DNA from: Actinomycetota bacterium
GTDB taxonomy: Bacteria > Actinomycetota > Actinomycetes > Nanopelagicales > Nanopelagicaceae
Assembly (NCBI GenBank): GCA_016870365.1
Contig: VGBW01000002.1
Coordinates: 124,001-188,000, forward strand
Reading direction: 5' to 3'
DNA: 64,000 nucleotides
This document shows, in pieces, positions 44,188 through 52,915 of this stretch (position 1 is its first letter; each line of letters opens with the position of its first letter). The position numbers and the translations under genes are program-made. Under the pieces are notes generated by a model that worked only from the letters and a program-made list of their open reading frames with translations, searched no databases and had not been told where the DNA came from.

Positions 44188-45414
44188 CTACTCGCTTTTA
44201 CTATCTTCTTGGCTGGGCAGAGCTGTCGCAAGGGCCACACCTTTGGCCATACGTAGTTGAATCTGCTCACCTGGGGTTAGCGCTGCCGGGTCTTTAACAA
44301 TTACTCCATCCATTTTTTGCACCACTGAGTATCCGCGATCAAGAGTGGCTTGCGGGGAGAGGGTGCGAACCCGGGCAGCGATATGGGTTACTTCGTTAAA
44401 GGCTCTAAGTAAATTTGAGTTCATGCTCATAAATGAGCGCGCGATAAAGCCTGAAACTATCTCCTGCCTTGAGGTGACCATAATCAAAGGATCTTTCATC
44501 ACTGGTCTTTGAATGAGATTTACTATCTTGGTCATTTCTAGAACCACTAGATCATTGATCTTTCTATCAGAGCGATCTCTTAAACTCTTGATCTTTGTGA
44601 CCTCCTCTTGAAAATCAGGGACTACTAATTTTGCAGCATCTGTTGGAGTCGAAGCCCGAACATCTGCTACTAAATCAAGAAGCGGAGTGTCTTGCTCATG
44701 GCCAATCGCGCTGACAATTGGTTTGGTGCAAGAGGCGGCAAGCCTTACTAGCCCCTCATCAGAGAAGGCAATGAGATCTTCAAAGGAGCCACCACCCCTA
44801 GTGATGACGATGACATCAACTTCAGGGTCGCTGTCTAGCTCTTTTAAGGCAGCAGATACCTGAATGACCGCCTCTGCTCCTTGAACCGCTACCTCTCTAG
44901 TTTCAAAGCGAACCGCGGGCCATCTTCTTCGAGCATTTTCCTTCACATCTTTCTCAGCGGCACTTGCCCGACCACAAATCAGGCCAATCTTATTGGGCAG
45001 AAATGGCAGTGGCTTCTTTCGCTCTGGGGCAAATAAACCTTCTGCTGCTAGCACTTTCTTAAGCGCTTCAAGGCGGGCAAGAAGCTCACCAAGACCTACT
45101 TGGCGAATCTCTTTAGCACTTAGAGAGAGCCGCCCTGTTGGGGTATAGAAACTAACTTTGGAATGTATTACTACTCGAGCATTTTCACTAAGTGGTGCAA
45201 CTGCTTCAAAAACAGATCTTGGGCAGGTGACCTCTAGATACATGTCAACACTGGGATCTCTTAGCCTGATATAGATCATTCCAGAGCCTGCGCGATCATT
45301 TAATTGCGCTATTTCTCCTTCAACCCAAACTTGTCCTAAGCGATTTATGTATTCACTTATCGCCTCAGAGACAACCCTTACTGGGGCAGGATTTTGACTT
45401 GAAGTTTCGAGCAT
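44188..45414 (-). CDS. xseA: Exodeoxyribonuclease VII large subunit
   Basis: 408 residues. An N-terminal OB-fold (VWVEGEIAQLNDRAGSGMIYIRLRD), then the catalytic core with GLICGRASAAEKDVKENARRRWP, VIVITRGGGSFEDLIAF, and SAIGHEQDTPLLDLVADVRASTPTDAAKL. A coiled-coil region follows, and the C-terminal anchor LDRGYSVVQ. Divergent from ispH with a 25-bp gap in which both promoters must lie. Confidence 0.96.
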   Translation of the reverse strand: MLETSSQNPAPVRVVSEAISEYINRLGQVWVEGEIAQLNDRAGSGMIYIRLRDPSVDMYLEVTCPRSVFEAVAPLSENARVVIHSKVSFYTPTGRLSLSAKEIRQVGLGELLARLEALKKVLAAEGLFAPERKKPLPFLPNKIGLICGRASAAEKDVKENARRRWPAVRFETREVAVQGAEAVIQVSAALKELDSDPEVDVIVITRGGGSFEDLIAFSDEGLVRLAASCTKPIVSAIGHEQDTPLLDLVADVRASTPTDAAKLVVPDFQEEVTKIKSLRDRSDRKINDLVVLEMTKIVNLIQRPVMKDPLIMVTSRQEIVSGFIARSFMSMNSNLLRAFNEVTHIAARVRTLSPQATLDRGYSVVQKMDGVIVKDPAALTPGEQIQLRMAKGVALATALPSQEDSKSE

Positions 45415-45420
45415 TGGGCA

Positions 45421-45426
45421 ATGCTA
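45421..45426 (-). promoter_or_regulatory. -10 element of xseA (leaderless)
   Basis: Coding strand TAGCAT, then TGCCCA, then ATG. It is one base from the divergent ispH -10. Confidence 0.5.
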
Positions 45427-45427
45427 A

Positions 45428-45433
45428 TAGGAT
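45428..45433 (+). promoter_or_regulatory. -10 element of ispH (leaderless)
   Basis: TAGGAT, then GGGGCT, then ATG. Back to back with the xseA -10. Confidence 0.5.
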
Positions 45434-45439
45434 GGGGCT

Positions 45440-46393
45440 ATGGCTAAACGAGTCCTGCTTGCTGCCCCGCGTGGCTATTGCGCAGGCGTTGATCGAGCAG
45501 TAGTGACTGTGGAGAAGGCCTTAGATCTGTATGGCGCCCCGGTCTATGTCAGAAAGCAAATCGTTCATAATGTTCATGTGGTTTCATCTTTGGAGAGAAA
45601 AGGTGCGATATTTGTCGATGAGACTGACCAAGTCCCTGAAGGCTCCATTGTCATCTTCTCAGCTCATGGAGTATCGCCCCAAGTGCATAGAGAGGCTGCA
45701 GAGCGAAGTTTGAAAACAATTGATGCCACCTGCCCCCTAGTTACTAAGGTTCATCAAGAGGCTCGCCGCTTTGCCGGCGATGATCTCCAGATTCTTCTTA
45801 TTGGCCATGAAGGCCATGAAGAAGTTGAAGGAACAGCCGGGGAAGCCCCGGATCATGTGAAGTTAGTAGAGGGTCCAGATGGGGCAAGGAGTGTTGAGAT
45901 TGATCCCAATAAAGGTGTGGCTTGGCTCTCCCAGACCACCTTAAGCGTTGATGAAACCCTAGATGCCGTAGCTATTCTCAAAGAGCGTTTTCCAAACCTG
46001 CAAGATCCACCATCAGATGACATCTGCTATGCGACCCAAAATCGCCAAGTGGCCATAAAACAAATTGCCCCTAAGTCCGATCTAGTGCTAGTTGTGGGCT
46101 CTAGAAACTCTTCAAACTCAGTGCGTTTAGTCGAGGTTGCCCTGGAATATGGAGCGAGGGCTGGCTATTTGATTGACTATGCAAATCAGGTGGAAGACAA
46201 GTGGTTTGAAGGGGTGGAAACTATCGGGGTTTCAAGTGGTGCCTCAGTTCCAGAAATTCTCGTCACAGACCTACTAGCAGAGCTAGATAGGCGTGGATAT
46301 AGCGATGTTGAAACCGTTACTGCGATGGAGGAGCGCCTGCTCTTTGCTATCCCGCCTGAGCTAAGGAAAGATTTAAGAGCCGCTGGAAAGTAG
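45440..46393 (+). CDS. ispH: 4-hydroxy-3-methylbut-2-enyl diphosphate reductase
   Basis: 317 residues. Three cysteines for the [4Fe-4S] cluster in [13 protein letters not shown] (Cys near 14), DATCPLV (about 97) and CYATQNRQ (about 195). Also [30 protein letters not shown] and VGSRNSSNS. It produces IPP and DMAPP, the last MEP pathway step, with IspE at 15482. It overlaps the following convergent gene by 21 bp. Confidence 0.97.
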   Translation: MAKRVLLAAPRGYCAGVDRAVVTVEKALDLYGAPVYVRKQIVHNVHVVSSLERKGAIFVDETDQVPEGSIVIFSAHGVSPQVHREAAERSLKTIDATCPLVTKVHQEARRFAGDDLQILLIGHEGHEEVEGTAGEAPDHVKLVEGPDGARSVEIDPNKGVAWLSQTTLSVDETLDAVAILKERFPNLQDPPSDDICYATQNRQVAIKQIAPKSDLVLVVGSRNSSNSVRLVEVALEYGARAGYLIDYANQVEDKWFEGVETIGVSSGASVPEILVTDLLAELDRRGYSDVETVTAMEERLLFAIPPELRKDLRAAGK

Positions 46394-46810
46394 CTTCTTT
46401 CGCTCCTTGAAGTAATACCACCAGCCAAATATTGAGCCGGTGATTAAGAATGGCGCCACGCTTGCAAGTCCTGAGACTAGATCAATGCCCAGGCGAGTAA
46501 TTGAGAGCCCTTCTCCACCAACAGAGGGCAGGAGCAAGATAGTTGCAAGGCCAAATGCCAGGGGGGGATTAACCACTGCAACGTAGGTAGTTCCTTCTCT
46601 TCCATAGATAAGTGCTCCGTAGTGAGAGGCCCAGATAGCAAGGCCAGTTAAGAAGCCAACGTTTGATCTAAAGAAAATCTCAATTACTGCAACTAGTGCA
46701 ATCGCCAAGAATTGCAGAATCACCACCCCAGGCTTGGTTAACCCGGCGCCCTTTATTGGGCTCCTTATGGCAGGAGTTGGCAAGTTATTTCTCATCCCCT
46801 TCTCCCTCAT
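46373..46810 (-). CDS. DUF6542-like membrane protein
   Basis: 145 residues with four membrane helices: [55 protein letters not shown], and [16 protein letters not shown]. It ends in a basic tail, KERKK. Found next to rmuC and ispH in Actinobacteria. Function unknown. The start overlaps rmuC by 26 bp, and ATG 46795 (MRNNLP) is an alternative. Confidence 0.8.
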   Translation of the reverse strand: MREKGMRNNLPTPAIRSPIKGAGLTKPGVVILQFLAIALVAVIEIFFRSNVGFLTGLAIWASHYGALIYGREGTTYVAVVNPPLAFGLATILLLPSVGGEGLSITRLGIDLVSGLASVAPFLITGSIFGWWYYFKERKKLLSSGS

Positions 46811-47930
46811 CTAGATCATCATCGCCATCATCTATCGCTCCTGATTCAAGTTCTCTGGGCGCAATTTGGCGGACTTCATCATCGATATCTTCTAGAGCCC
46901 TTAATTTAGAGCTCGAGGGTGCTCCAAGCTTTACCATCTTTCTAGCTGGCCTTATCACATTCTCCTCAGCGCTCTTTATCAGGTCATTAAAGGCACGCTC
47001 TGTTGATTTGATGCGATCTCCGAGAGCTTCAATCTTGTTATGGACTTTACCGACTCTCTTTAGGAGCTCTCCTGCCAAATCCTGGATCTCTTGGGCGTTT
47101 CTTGCAAGCTCTGATCTACTAAAAACAAACGCCACAGTTCGAAGAAGAGCCATCATCGTGGTGGGGGTAGCGATAGTGACATTCTTTTCAAAAGCCTTAT
47201 GAAGCAGCTGGGGATCAACGGCGACTGCCTCACTAAGAATTGATTCAAAAGGGGCAAAGAGCACTACATAATCTGGTGAATTGTTACTATCTTGATAACC
47301 TCGTTTAGCAAGGGCGCTTACATGGCCCATCAAATCTCTAGCATGAGCCTGCATTAGCCTGGTTCGCTCTACGGGATCCTTCTCAACTATCGCCTCCAGG
47401 AAGCGATCGAAGGGAAACTTTGAATCGATAAATAACTCACTGCCGCCAGGGACGGAAATCTTGATATCAGGTTTAGTAATTTCACTCCCACTGCTTCGGT
47501 AATCTTGCTTGAAGAAGTGGACATTCTCTAATAAGCCGGCGTTTTCTAAGAGGGTCTCTAGCTGGGCTTCGCCATACTTTCCGCGGGTCTGAGAGTTTGA
47601 AAGAGCGCCAGCTAATTTAGTTGTCTCTCGAAGCAGAGTTTCATTTCCTAATTTCATATTCTCAATCTGAGTGCGCATCTCAGATTCTGCTCTAGTTCTC
47701 TTAATCTCCGCTTCTTGGCTCTGACTACTTAGATGCGCCATTGATGTAGTAACTGCGCGCAGTTGTTCATTAAGAGTTGTCAGCCGGCTCTCCTCTTGGC
47801 GCATGGCATCGATCTGGGTACTTAGAAGTGTGACTTTGCCCCGCTCGCTATTTAGGCGGAAATAACCAACTAAGAGGCCAAGGCCGATGCCGATAGCTAA
47901 GCCGATCAGTAGGTATGCCAGTGTGTTCAT
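46785..47930 (-). CDS. rmuC: DNA recombination protein RmuC
   Basis: 381 residues. An N-terminal membrane helix (TLAYLLIGLAIGIGLGLLVGYF) is followed by a coiled coil (about 25-105) and the RmuC core: LSNSQTRGKYGEAQLETLLENAGL, FIDSKFPFDRFLEAI, YVVLFAPFESILSEAV, VTIATPTTMMALLRTVA. The C-terminus is acidic ([15 protein letters not shown]). The family limits DNA inversions and rearrangements and has a nuclease-like fold. Confidence 0.93.
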   Translation of the reverse strand: MNTLAYLLIGLAIGIGLGLLVGYFRLNSERGKVTLLSTQIDAMRQEESRLTTLNEQLRAVTTSMAHLSSQSQEAEIKRTRAESEMRTQIENMKLGNETLLRETTKLAGALSNSQTRGKYGEAQLETLLENAGLLENVHFFKQDYRSSGSEITKPDIKISVPGGSELFIDSKFPFDRFLEAIVEKDPVERTRLMQAHARDLMGHVSALAKRGYQDSNNSPDYVVLFAPFESILSEAVAVDPQLLHKAFEKNVTIATPTTMMALLRTVAFVFSRSELARNAQEIQDLAGELLKRVGKVHNKIEALGDRIKSTERAFNDLIKSAEENVIRPARKMVKLGAPSSSKLRALEDIDDEVRQIAPRELESGAIDDGDDDLDEGEGDEK

Positions 47931-47981
47931 GGCGCTATCGTGGCATCAGGAGGTGACATTGGCAGTTAGGCTCTACCCCTT

Positions 47982-49064
47982 GTGAGCCTCTCTATCGCAA
48001 TCGTGGGTCTACCCAATGTCGGAAAATCGACCCTCTTTAACGCAGTAACGAAGAAGAACGTGCTAGCGGCCAACTACCCCTTTGCCACGATTGAGCCAAA
48101 TGTGGGAGTCGTTGGCCTTCCAGACGAGCGCCTTGAGGCCTTGGCAAAGATATTTTCATCAGAGAAGATAATTCCAGCCGCCCTCTCCTTCGTTGATATT
48201 GCCGGAATTGTTAGAGGAGCATCTGAGGGAGCTGGCCTTGGAAATAGGTTTCTAGCCCATATCCGTGAATGTGATGCGATCTGCCAGGTAATCAGGGTCT
48301 TTAGAGATAGCGATGTGGTTCATGTCGAGGGCCGGGTTGATCCTAAGAGCGATATTGAAACCATCAATACTGAGCTGCAATTAGCAGATCTGCAGACTAT
48401 TCAAAGAGCGATACCAAGAATTGAAAAAGAGGCCAGACAGGCAAAGGATAGGGCAGCGGTTCTTGAAGCAGTTAAGGAGGCTGAAAAGTTAGTTTCATCT
48501 GGTGGCTTAGTCTCTCAATCAGAGATTGATTTAAGCCTTATCAGAGAGTTGCAACTACTTACTGCCAAGCCTTTTCTCTATCTCTTCAATCTTGATGCAA
48601 GTGAGCTGCAAGAAAAGGAGTTAAAGCAGCGATTATCTGAGTTAGTTGCTCCCTCTGAGGCGATATTTCTTGATGCCAAGACTGAATCTGAGCTAATTGA
48701 ATTAGATGAATCAGAGGCCCTGGAGCTATTAAAGTCAATTGGCCTATCAGAACCTGGGTTAAGTAGCCTTGCCAGAGTCGGCTTTACCACTCTTGGGTTG
48801 CAGACATATCTAACTGCAGGTCCCAAAGAGGCTCGGGCTTGGACCATTCATAAGGGCGATACTGCTCCCGTGGCTGCTGGAGTAATTCATAGTGATTTTC
48901 AGAAGGGCTTCATCAAGGCCGAAGTCGTTTCATTTGCCGATCTAGTTGAAGCCGGATCCTTTAATGAAGCCAAGGCGCGGGGCAAGGTTCGTATGGAAGG
49001 CAAGGATTACGTAATGGCCGATGGAGATGTCGTGGATTTTAAGTTCAATGTCCAAGGTCACTAA
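47982..49064 (+). CDS. ychF: Redox-regulated ATPase YchF
   Basis: 360 residues from GTG. OBG-family P-loop protein: G1 GLPNVGKST (about 8-16), G2 ANYPFATIEPN, G3 DIAGIVRGASEG, and NLDAS in place of the NKxD guanine motif, the mark of ATP preference. The C-terminal TGS domain carries GFTTLGLQTYLTAG, RAWTIHKGDTA, and the terminal GKVRMEGKDYVMADGDVVDFKFNV. It binds ribosomes. The 3' end overlaps typA by 17 bp. Confidence 0.97.
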   Translation: MSLSIAIVGLPNVGKSTLFNAVTKKNVLAANYPFATIEPNVGVVGLPDERLEALAKIFSSEKIIPAALSFVDIAGIVRGASEGAGLGNRFLAHIRECDAICQVIRVFRDSDVVHVEGRVDPKSDIETINTELQLADLQTIQRAIPRIEKEARQAKDRAAVLEAVKEAEKLVSSGGLVSQSEIDLSLIRELQLLTAKPFLYLFNLDASELQEKELKQRLSELVAPSEAIFLDAKTESELIELDESEALELLKSIGLSEPGLSSLARVGFTTLGLQTYLTAGPKEARAWTIHKGDTAPVAAGVIHSDFQKGFIKAEVVSFADLVEAGSFNEAKARGKVRMEGKDYVMADGDVVDFKFNVQGH

Positions 49065-50952
49065 ATCTGCGCACCTTGAGGGCCTTGAAGTTAGGAGGCG
49101 AGAGGAGCTAAGGAATCTAGCCATCATTGCTCACGTCGATCATGGCAAAACCACTCTAGTTGATGCCATGTTATGGCAATCAGGAGCCTTTACTACCCAT
49201 AAGGCTCAAGCAGAATCGCAAGAACGCTTGATGGATTCTATGGATCTGGAGCGGGAAAAGGGAATCACCATTCTTGCTAAAAATACTGCGGTTAAGCGCG
49301 GAGATACGATTGTAAACATCATCGACACTCCCGGGCATGCAGACTTTGGCGGAGAAGTTGAGCGCGGCCTAGAGATGGTCGATGGAGTAGCTCTTCTAGT
49401 TGATGCATCGGAGGGACCGCTTCCTCAGACCAGATTTGTTCTAAGAAAAGCTTTAGAAAAAAACCTTCCAGTTATTCTAATTATCAATAAAGTAGATCGC
49501 CCAGATGCCAGAATCAGAGCAGTTGTTGATGAGACCTACGCTCTCTTTCTAGATCTTGATGCTGATGAATCACAGATTGATTTCCCAATTGTCTATACTT
49601 CAGCAAAGGCAGGGCGAGCATCTTTGACAAGGCCAAGTGATGGAGGCATGCCAGATGAAGAAAATCTTGACGTGCTCTTTGATGCGATCTTTAAGACTAT
49701 CCCCGCTCCTAAATATCATCTGGGAGCCCCGCTTCAAGCCCATGTAACAAACCTTGACTCATCTCCTTATCTAGGCCGCCTTGCTCTATGTCGAGTCCAT
49801 GAAGGTGAGATCAATAAGGGCCAGATCGTCACTTGGATCAAAACTGATGGATCTCAAGCCAAGGTTAAGATCTCAGAGTTGATGATTACCGAAGGCCTGG
49901 GGCGCGTTCCAGCAACAAAAGCAGGCCCTGGGGACATTATCGCTGTTGCCGGAATTGAAACCATTACCTTAGGTGAAACCCTAGCTGATGCTGAAAAGCC
50001 CTTTGCCCTGCCTTTGATTACAGTTGATGAACCAAGCATCTCTATGACTGTTGGTATTAATACCTCGCCACTTGCAGGGAGAGTTGGCAAGAAACTAACG
50101 GCCAGACTAGTCAAGAACCGCCTAGATGTAGAGTTAGTTGGAAACGTCTCACTACGAATCCTTCCCACAGAGCGTCCTGATACTTGGGAGGTTCAAGGAA
50201 GAGGAGAGCTGCAACTTGCCGTCCTAGTTGAGATGATGCGGCGTGAGGGTTTTGAATTAACAGTTGGGAAACCACAGGTAGTAACAAAGCTAGTTGATGG
50301 CAAACTCCATGAACCGATGGAGCGGCTAACCATTGATGCCCCAGAGGATTACTTAGGTGTTATCACTCAGTTGATGGCCCTTCGCAAAGGTCGCATGGAG
50401 CAGATGGTCAATCATGGAACTGGATGGATCCGTATGGATTTCAGAATTCCATCGCGCGGTCTCATTGGCTTTAGAACCGAGTTTCTAACTGAGACTAGAG
50501 GAACTGGGCTTTTGCACCATGTCTTTGATGGATATGAAGCTTGGAACGGCGAGCTAAGAACGAGAAGTACCGGATCATTGGTTGCAGATCGCTCAGGGAC
50601 AGCAACCTCTTATGCCATCTTTGGTCTGCAGGAGCGCGGGACTATCTTTGTTGAAGTAAGCGCTGACGTCTATGAAGGAATGGTAATTGGGGAGAACTCA
50701 AGGCCTGAGGATATGGATGTCAATGTGGTGCGTGAGAAGAAGTTGACGAATATACGCGCCTCCGGTTCTGATGAGACAGAGAAGCTGATTCCACCAAAGC
50801 TATTAAACCTTGAGCAAGCCCTAGAGTACTGCCGCGAGGATGAGTGCGTTGAAGTCACCCCAAGTTCTGTGCGCATCAGAAAAGTTATCTTTGATCGGAA
50901 TGAGAGATCCAGGCTGACTTCAAAGGCGAAGAAAGCCAACCAAGAGGGCTAA
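49048..50952 (+). CDS. typA: Ribosome-associated GTPase TypA/BipA
   Basis: 634 residues from ATG 49048 (the frame opens at 49021 inside ychF). Translational GTPase: G1 IIAHVDHGKTTLVD (about 21-34), RLMDSMDLEREKGITI, G3 DTPGHADFG, G4 NKVDRPDAR, G5 TSAKAG. Then domains II, III and V (PFALPLITVDEPSISMTVGINTSPLAG) and the TypA C-terminal domain (YGIFGLQERG-type sequence YAIFGLQERGTIFVEVSADVYEGMVIGE is present, in pieces). It acts in ribosome assembly, especially at low temperature. Confidence 0.96.
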   Translation: MSKVTKSAHLEGLEVRRREELRNLAIIAHVDHGKTTLVDAMLWQSGAFTTHKAQAESQERLMDSMDLEREKGITILAKNTAVKRGDTIVNIIDTPGHADFGGEVERGLEMVDGVALLVDASEGPLPQTRFVLRKALEKNLPVILIINKVDRPDARIRAVVDETYALFLDLDADESQIDFPIVYTSAKAGRASLTRPSDGGMPDEENLDVLFDAIFKTIPAPKYHLGAPLQAHVTNLDSSPYLGRLALCRVHEGEINKGQIVTWIKTDGSQAKVKISELMITEGLGRVPATKAGPGDIIAVAGIETITLGETLADAEKPFALPLITVDEPSISMTVGINTSPLAGRVGKKLTARLVKNRLDVELVGNVSLRILPTERPDTWEVQGRGELQLAVLVEMMRREGFELTVGKPQVVTKLVDGKLHEPMERLTIDAPEDYLGVITQLMALRKGRMEQMVNHGTGWIRMDFRIPSRGLIGFRTEFLTETRGTGLLHHVFDGYEAWNGELRTRSTGSLVADRSGTATSYAIFGLQERGTIFVEVSADVYEGMVIGENSRPEDMDVNVVREKKLTNIRASGSDETEKLIPPKLLNLEQALEYCREDECVEVTPSSVRIRKVIFDRNERSRLTSKAKKANQEG

Positions 50953-51002
50953 AACACGCCCATTTATCGCCCCTTTTAGCCTCATTGTCAGTGGTCCCCT
51001 CT

Positions 51003-51048
51003 GTAATCACCTCCAGAAGCAAGTAAGCACCAAAGCTGGAGGTATTAC
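51003..51048 (+). promoter_or_regulatory. Stem that fully sequesters the ribosome binding site of the phage-like pair
   Basis: GTAAT-c-ACCTCCAG (51003-51016) pairs with CTGGAGGTATTAC (51036-51048): 13 bp with one bulged C and a 19-base loop. The entire GGAGGT ribosome binding site is in the 3' arm, which ends 2 bases before the ATG. Without opening of this stem, translation should be strongly reduced. No T-tract follows, so it is not a terminator. Confidence 0.6.
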
Positions 51049-51050
51049 CG

Positions 51051-51548
51051 ATGAATCTTAGAGAGCTAGCCTTTCAACTCTCAGCAATCACCCTAATTGC
51101 TGATGCCGCCAAAGAAGCCAAGGACCGGCTTAGAAGGCAGCTTGCCAAGGCGCTAGAGGAAGTTGGCGCAGATTCAGCCAAGGCAGCTTTAGAGGGTGAG
51201 GAGATCGCCAAGGTCTCGCTAATCCGTGCTAGAAACACCCCGCAAGTCCTAAATGAAAAGGCTTTCGTTGATTGGGTTAGAGCCAATTATGAATATGAAA
51301 TCATCGAATCAATCAGAGAATCATTTAGGAAACATGTAATGGGCTCTGTGGAAAATGTCGATGGCAAGGCAATCTACAAGCGCAGTGGCGAGATCCTAGA
51401 TTTCATCGCCTTTAATAGCTGTGATTCCTATGTCTCAACTCGATTCTTGAGTGGAGGTCGTGAAGTTTTGAGTCAAGCACTTCGAAGTGGCTCGCTAAGC
51501 CCCAGTTCGGTTATGGCTGAGGAGCTAGAGATGGCGGTGGGAGAGTGA
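51051..51548 (+). CDS. Actinophage-like hypothetical protein
   Basis: 165 residues. The N-terminal helical region (LRELAFQLSAITLIADAAKEAKDRLRRQLAKALEEVGADSAKAAL, shown here only as a descriptor of the helix at about 3-47) is followed by KVSLIRARNTPQVLNEKAFVDWVRANYEYEIIE, a pattern I associate with short early-region proteins of actinophages. No enzyme motif is seen. Its translation start lies behind a strong SD-sequestering stem. The next gene starts in its stop codon (GTGA), so the pair is coupled. Confidence 0.7.
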   Translation: MNLRELAFQLSAITLIADAAKEAKDRLRRQLAKALEEVGADSAKAALEGEEIAKVSLIRARNTPQVLNEKAFVDWVRANYEYEIIESIRESFRKHVMGSVENVDGKAIYKRSGEILDFIAFNSCDSYVSTRFLSGGREVLSQALRSGSLSPSSVMAEELEMAVGE

Positions 51549-52087
51549 GTTACTTCGATTTAAGTGATTATGAACCGGTTGAAAATCGCATCAGAGCTTT
51601 CTGGCTTAAATATCCCAATGGGCGAATCTTGACTGATTTGCAGAGAACTGAGCGAAGCGATGGCAGAATCGAATGGATCTGCCGAAGTGAGGCCTATACC
51701 AACTCTGAAGATATTCGCCCACAAGCCACAGGCTTCGCAACCGAAATAGAGGGAACATCTCCGGTTAATCGCGCCAATGCCAGTGAGAATTGTGAGACTT
51801 CAAGTATTGGTCGCTGCCTTGCTAATCTAGGTTTTGCTGCCAAGGGAAAGCGCCCAAGTCGGGAGGAGATGTCAAAGGCTGCCGGAGGTGCTTCGGGAAA
51901 GGTCTTGAATAAGAGTGATTGGGGGAGGCTTATCAGCCAGCTTCATGGTTGCACTCAACTAAGCCAGTTAAAGGCCTGGTCTGCCTATGCAGCTAGCTTC
52001 AATATGCCTGAGGCAAAACGCAATGAACTACTTTCAATCTATAAGAGCCATAAAGAGAGTTTGAGTAGGAAGTCAGAAGTTGCCTAG
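51545..52087 (+). CDS. Phage-type ssDNA-annealing (ERF/Sak-like) candidate
   Basis: 180 residues from GTG. The stretch NASENCETSSIGRCLANLGF (about 78-97) resembles the ET-S-x-x-GRALA motif of phage ERF/Sak-like single-strand annealing proteins and their actinophage relatives. The N-terminus DLSDYEPVENRIRAFWLKYPNGRILTDL also has that character. The C-terminus (about 115-180) is a helical extension. It probably handles single-stranded DNA with the upstream gene. Convergent with the EEP gene, overlapping by 4 bp. Assignment rests on a short motif. Confidence 0.55.
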   Translation: MSYFDLSDYEPVENRIRAFWLKYPNGRILTDLQRTERSDGRIEWICRSEAYTNSEDIRPQATGFATEIEGTSPVNRANASENCETSSIGRCLANLGFAAKGKRPSREEMSKAAGGASGKVLNKSDWGRLISQLHGCTQLSQLKAWSAYAASFNMPEAKRNELLSIYKSHKESLSRKSEVA

Positions 52088-52890
52088 AGCAGGGTGATGC
52101 TTAAGGCGCGGTGATCACTTAGGCCATGATGTTGATGAATCAATGGCTTAACTTGCTCGGCCTTGATATCTCTACTCAATATGCAGTCAAATTCAATGTT
52201 TGGTTTCCAAGAAGGATAGGTAGCACCTGGAGCTAGATCACTCCATCCAGAAAACTTAGCTGCTATCCCCCAGGGTAGATTAAGGTCACCGGCTAGGATA
52301 TGTTTTCCTGAGATACTCGGAAGCCACTTAATGATCTTTCTTAGTTGGGATACATTTCTTCCAGGGACAAATGAGAGATGCGTCGTGCTAATTGACAAGC
52401 CGTTTTCGAGCTCGGCAACTAGCACACTTCTTGGCTCATCTGAGACATAGGTAAATCGCGCTCTCTTCTCTCCTGGGACCAATAAGGGCATTCCTATGGC
52501 AGACTTTCCAAGATTAATTCGATGCCAGCACCTAACTTCTACTCTAGAGAGAATCCCTAGGCCATACATAGCTTGGCTTGGGACTTGCAAGTCTTGGGTA
52601 TATATCAATTCGCTATCTACAGCGCTCCACTTTTCACCAGGAGTTCCAATTAATGAGGGTGCAAATGCCCAATAGTTAGCGCCAACTATTTGCGCAACCT
52701 CCTCTACTTGGTTAGCGCCATCAGATCTATTCTGATTGACATCAACTTCTTGGAGCGCAATTACATCTGGATTCACTTCTTTAGCCATCTGATTGAGAGC
52801 GCTTTCAAGAGTCGCCCCAGATGATGGGGGAATGGCCATGCCATGAAGGGTGTTCCAGGAGGTGAGGGTGAAGCCCTGGGTAGATGCCAT
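52084..52890 (-). CDS. Endonuclease/exonuclease/phosphatase family protein
   Basis: 268 residues, a cytoplasmic EEP-fold enzyme with no signal peptide: SWNTLHG near 10-16, DVIALQEVDVNQNRS with the metal-binding Glu, STTHLSFVPG, LAGDLNLPWG, and the terminal LSDHRALSI. Substrate unknown; it may be a phosphodiesterase or nuclease. It is divergent from nudC with a 25-bp gap. No relation to the secreted EEP protein at 18976 beyond the fold. Confidence 0.85.
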   Translation of the reverse strand: MASTQGFTLTSWNTLHGMAIPPSSGATLESALNQMAKEVNPDVIALQEVDVNQNRSDGANQVEEVAQIVGANYWAFAPSLIGTPGEKWSAVDSELIYTQDLQVPSQAMYGLGILSRVEVRCWHRINLGKSAIGMPLLVPGEKRARFTYVSDEPRSVLVAELENGLSISTTHLSFVPGRNVSQLRKIIKWLPSISGKHILAGDLNLPWGIAAKFSGWSDLAPGATYPSWKPNIEFDCILSRDIKAEQVKPLIHQHHGLSDHRALSITLL

Positions 52891-52896
52891 GAAGGC

Positions 52897-52902
52897 AGGC
52901 TA
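52897..52902 (-). promoter_or_regulatory. -10 element of EEP gene (leaderless)
   Basis: Coding strand TAGCCT, then GCCTTC, then ATG. One base from the nudC -10. Confidence 0.45.
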
Positions 52903-52903
52903 G

Positions 52904-52909
52904 TAGGGT
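52904..52909 (+). promoter_or_regulatory. -10 element of nudC (leaderless)
   Basis: TAGGGT, then CGCCCC, then GTG. Back to back with the EEP gene -10. Confidence 0.5.
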
Positions 52910-52915
52910 CGCCCC

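Noticed and set aside
51051-52087. Prophage
   Set aside because: Only two genes, no integrase, structural genes or attachment-site duplication, and normal neighbours on both sides.
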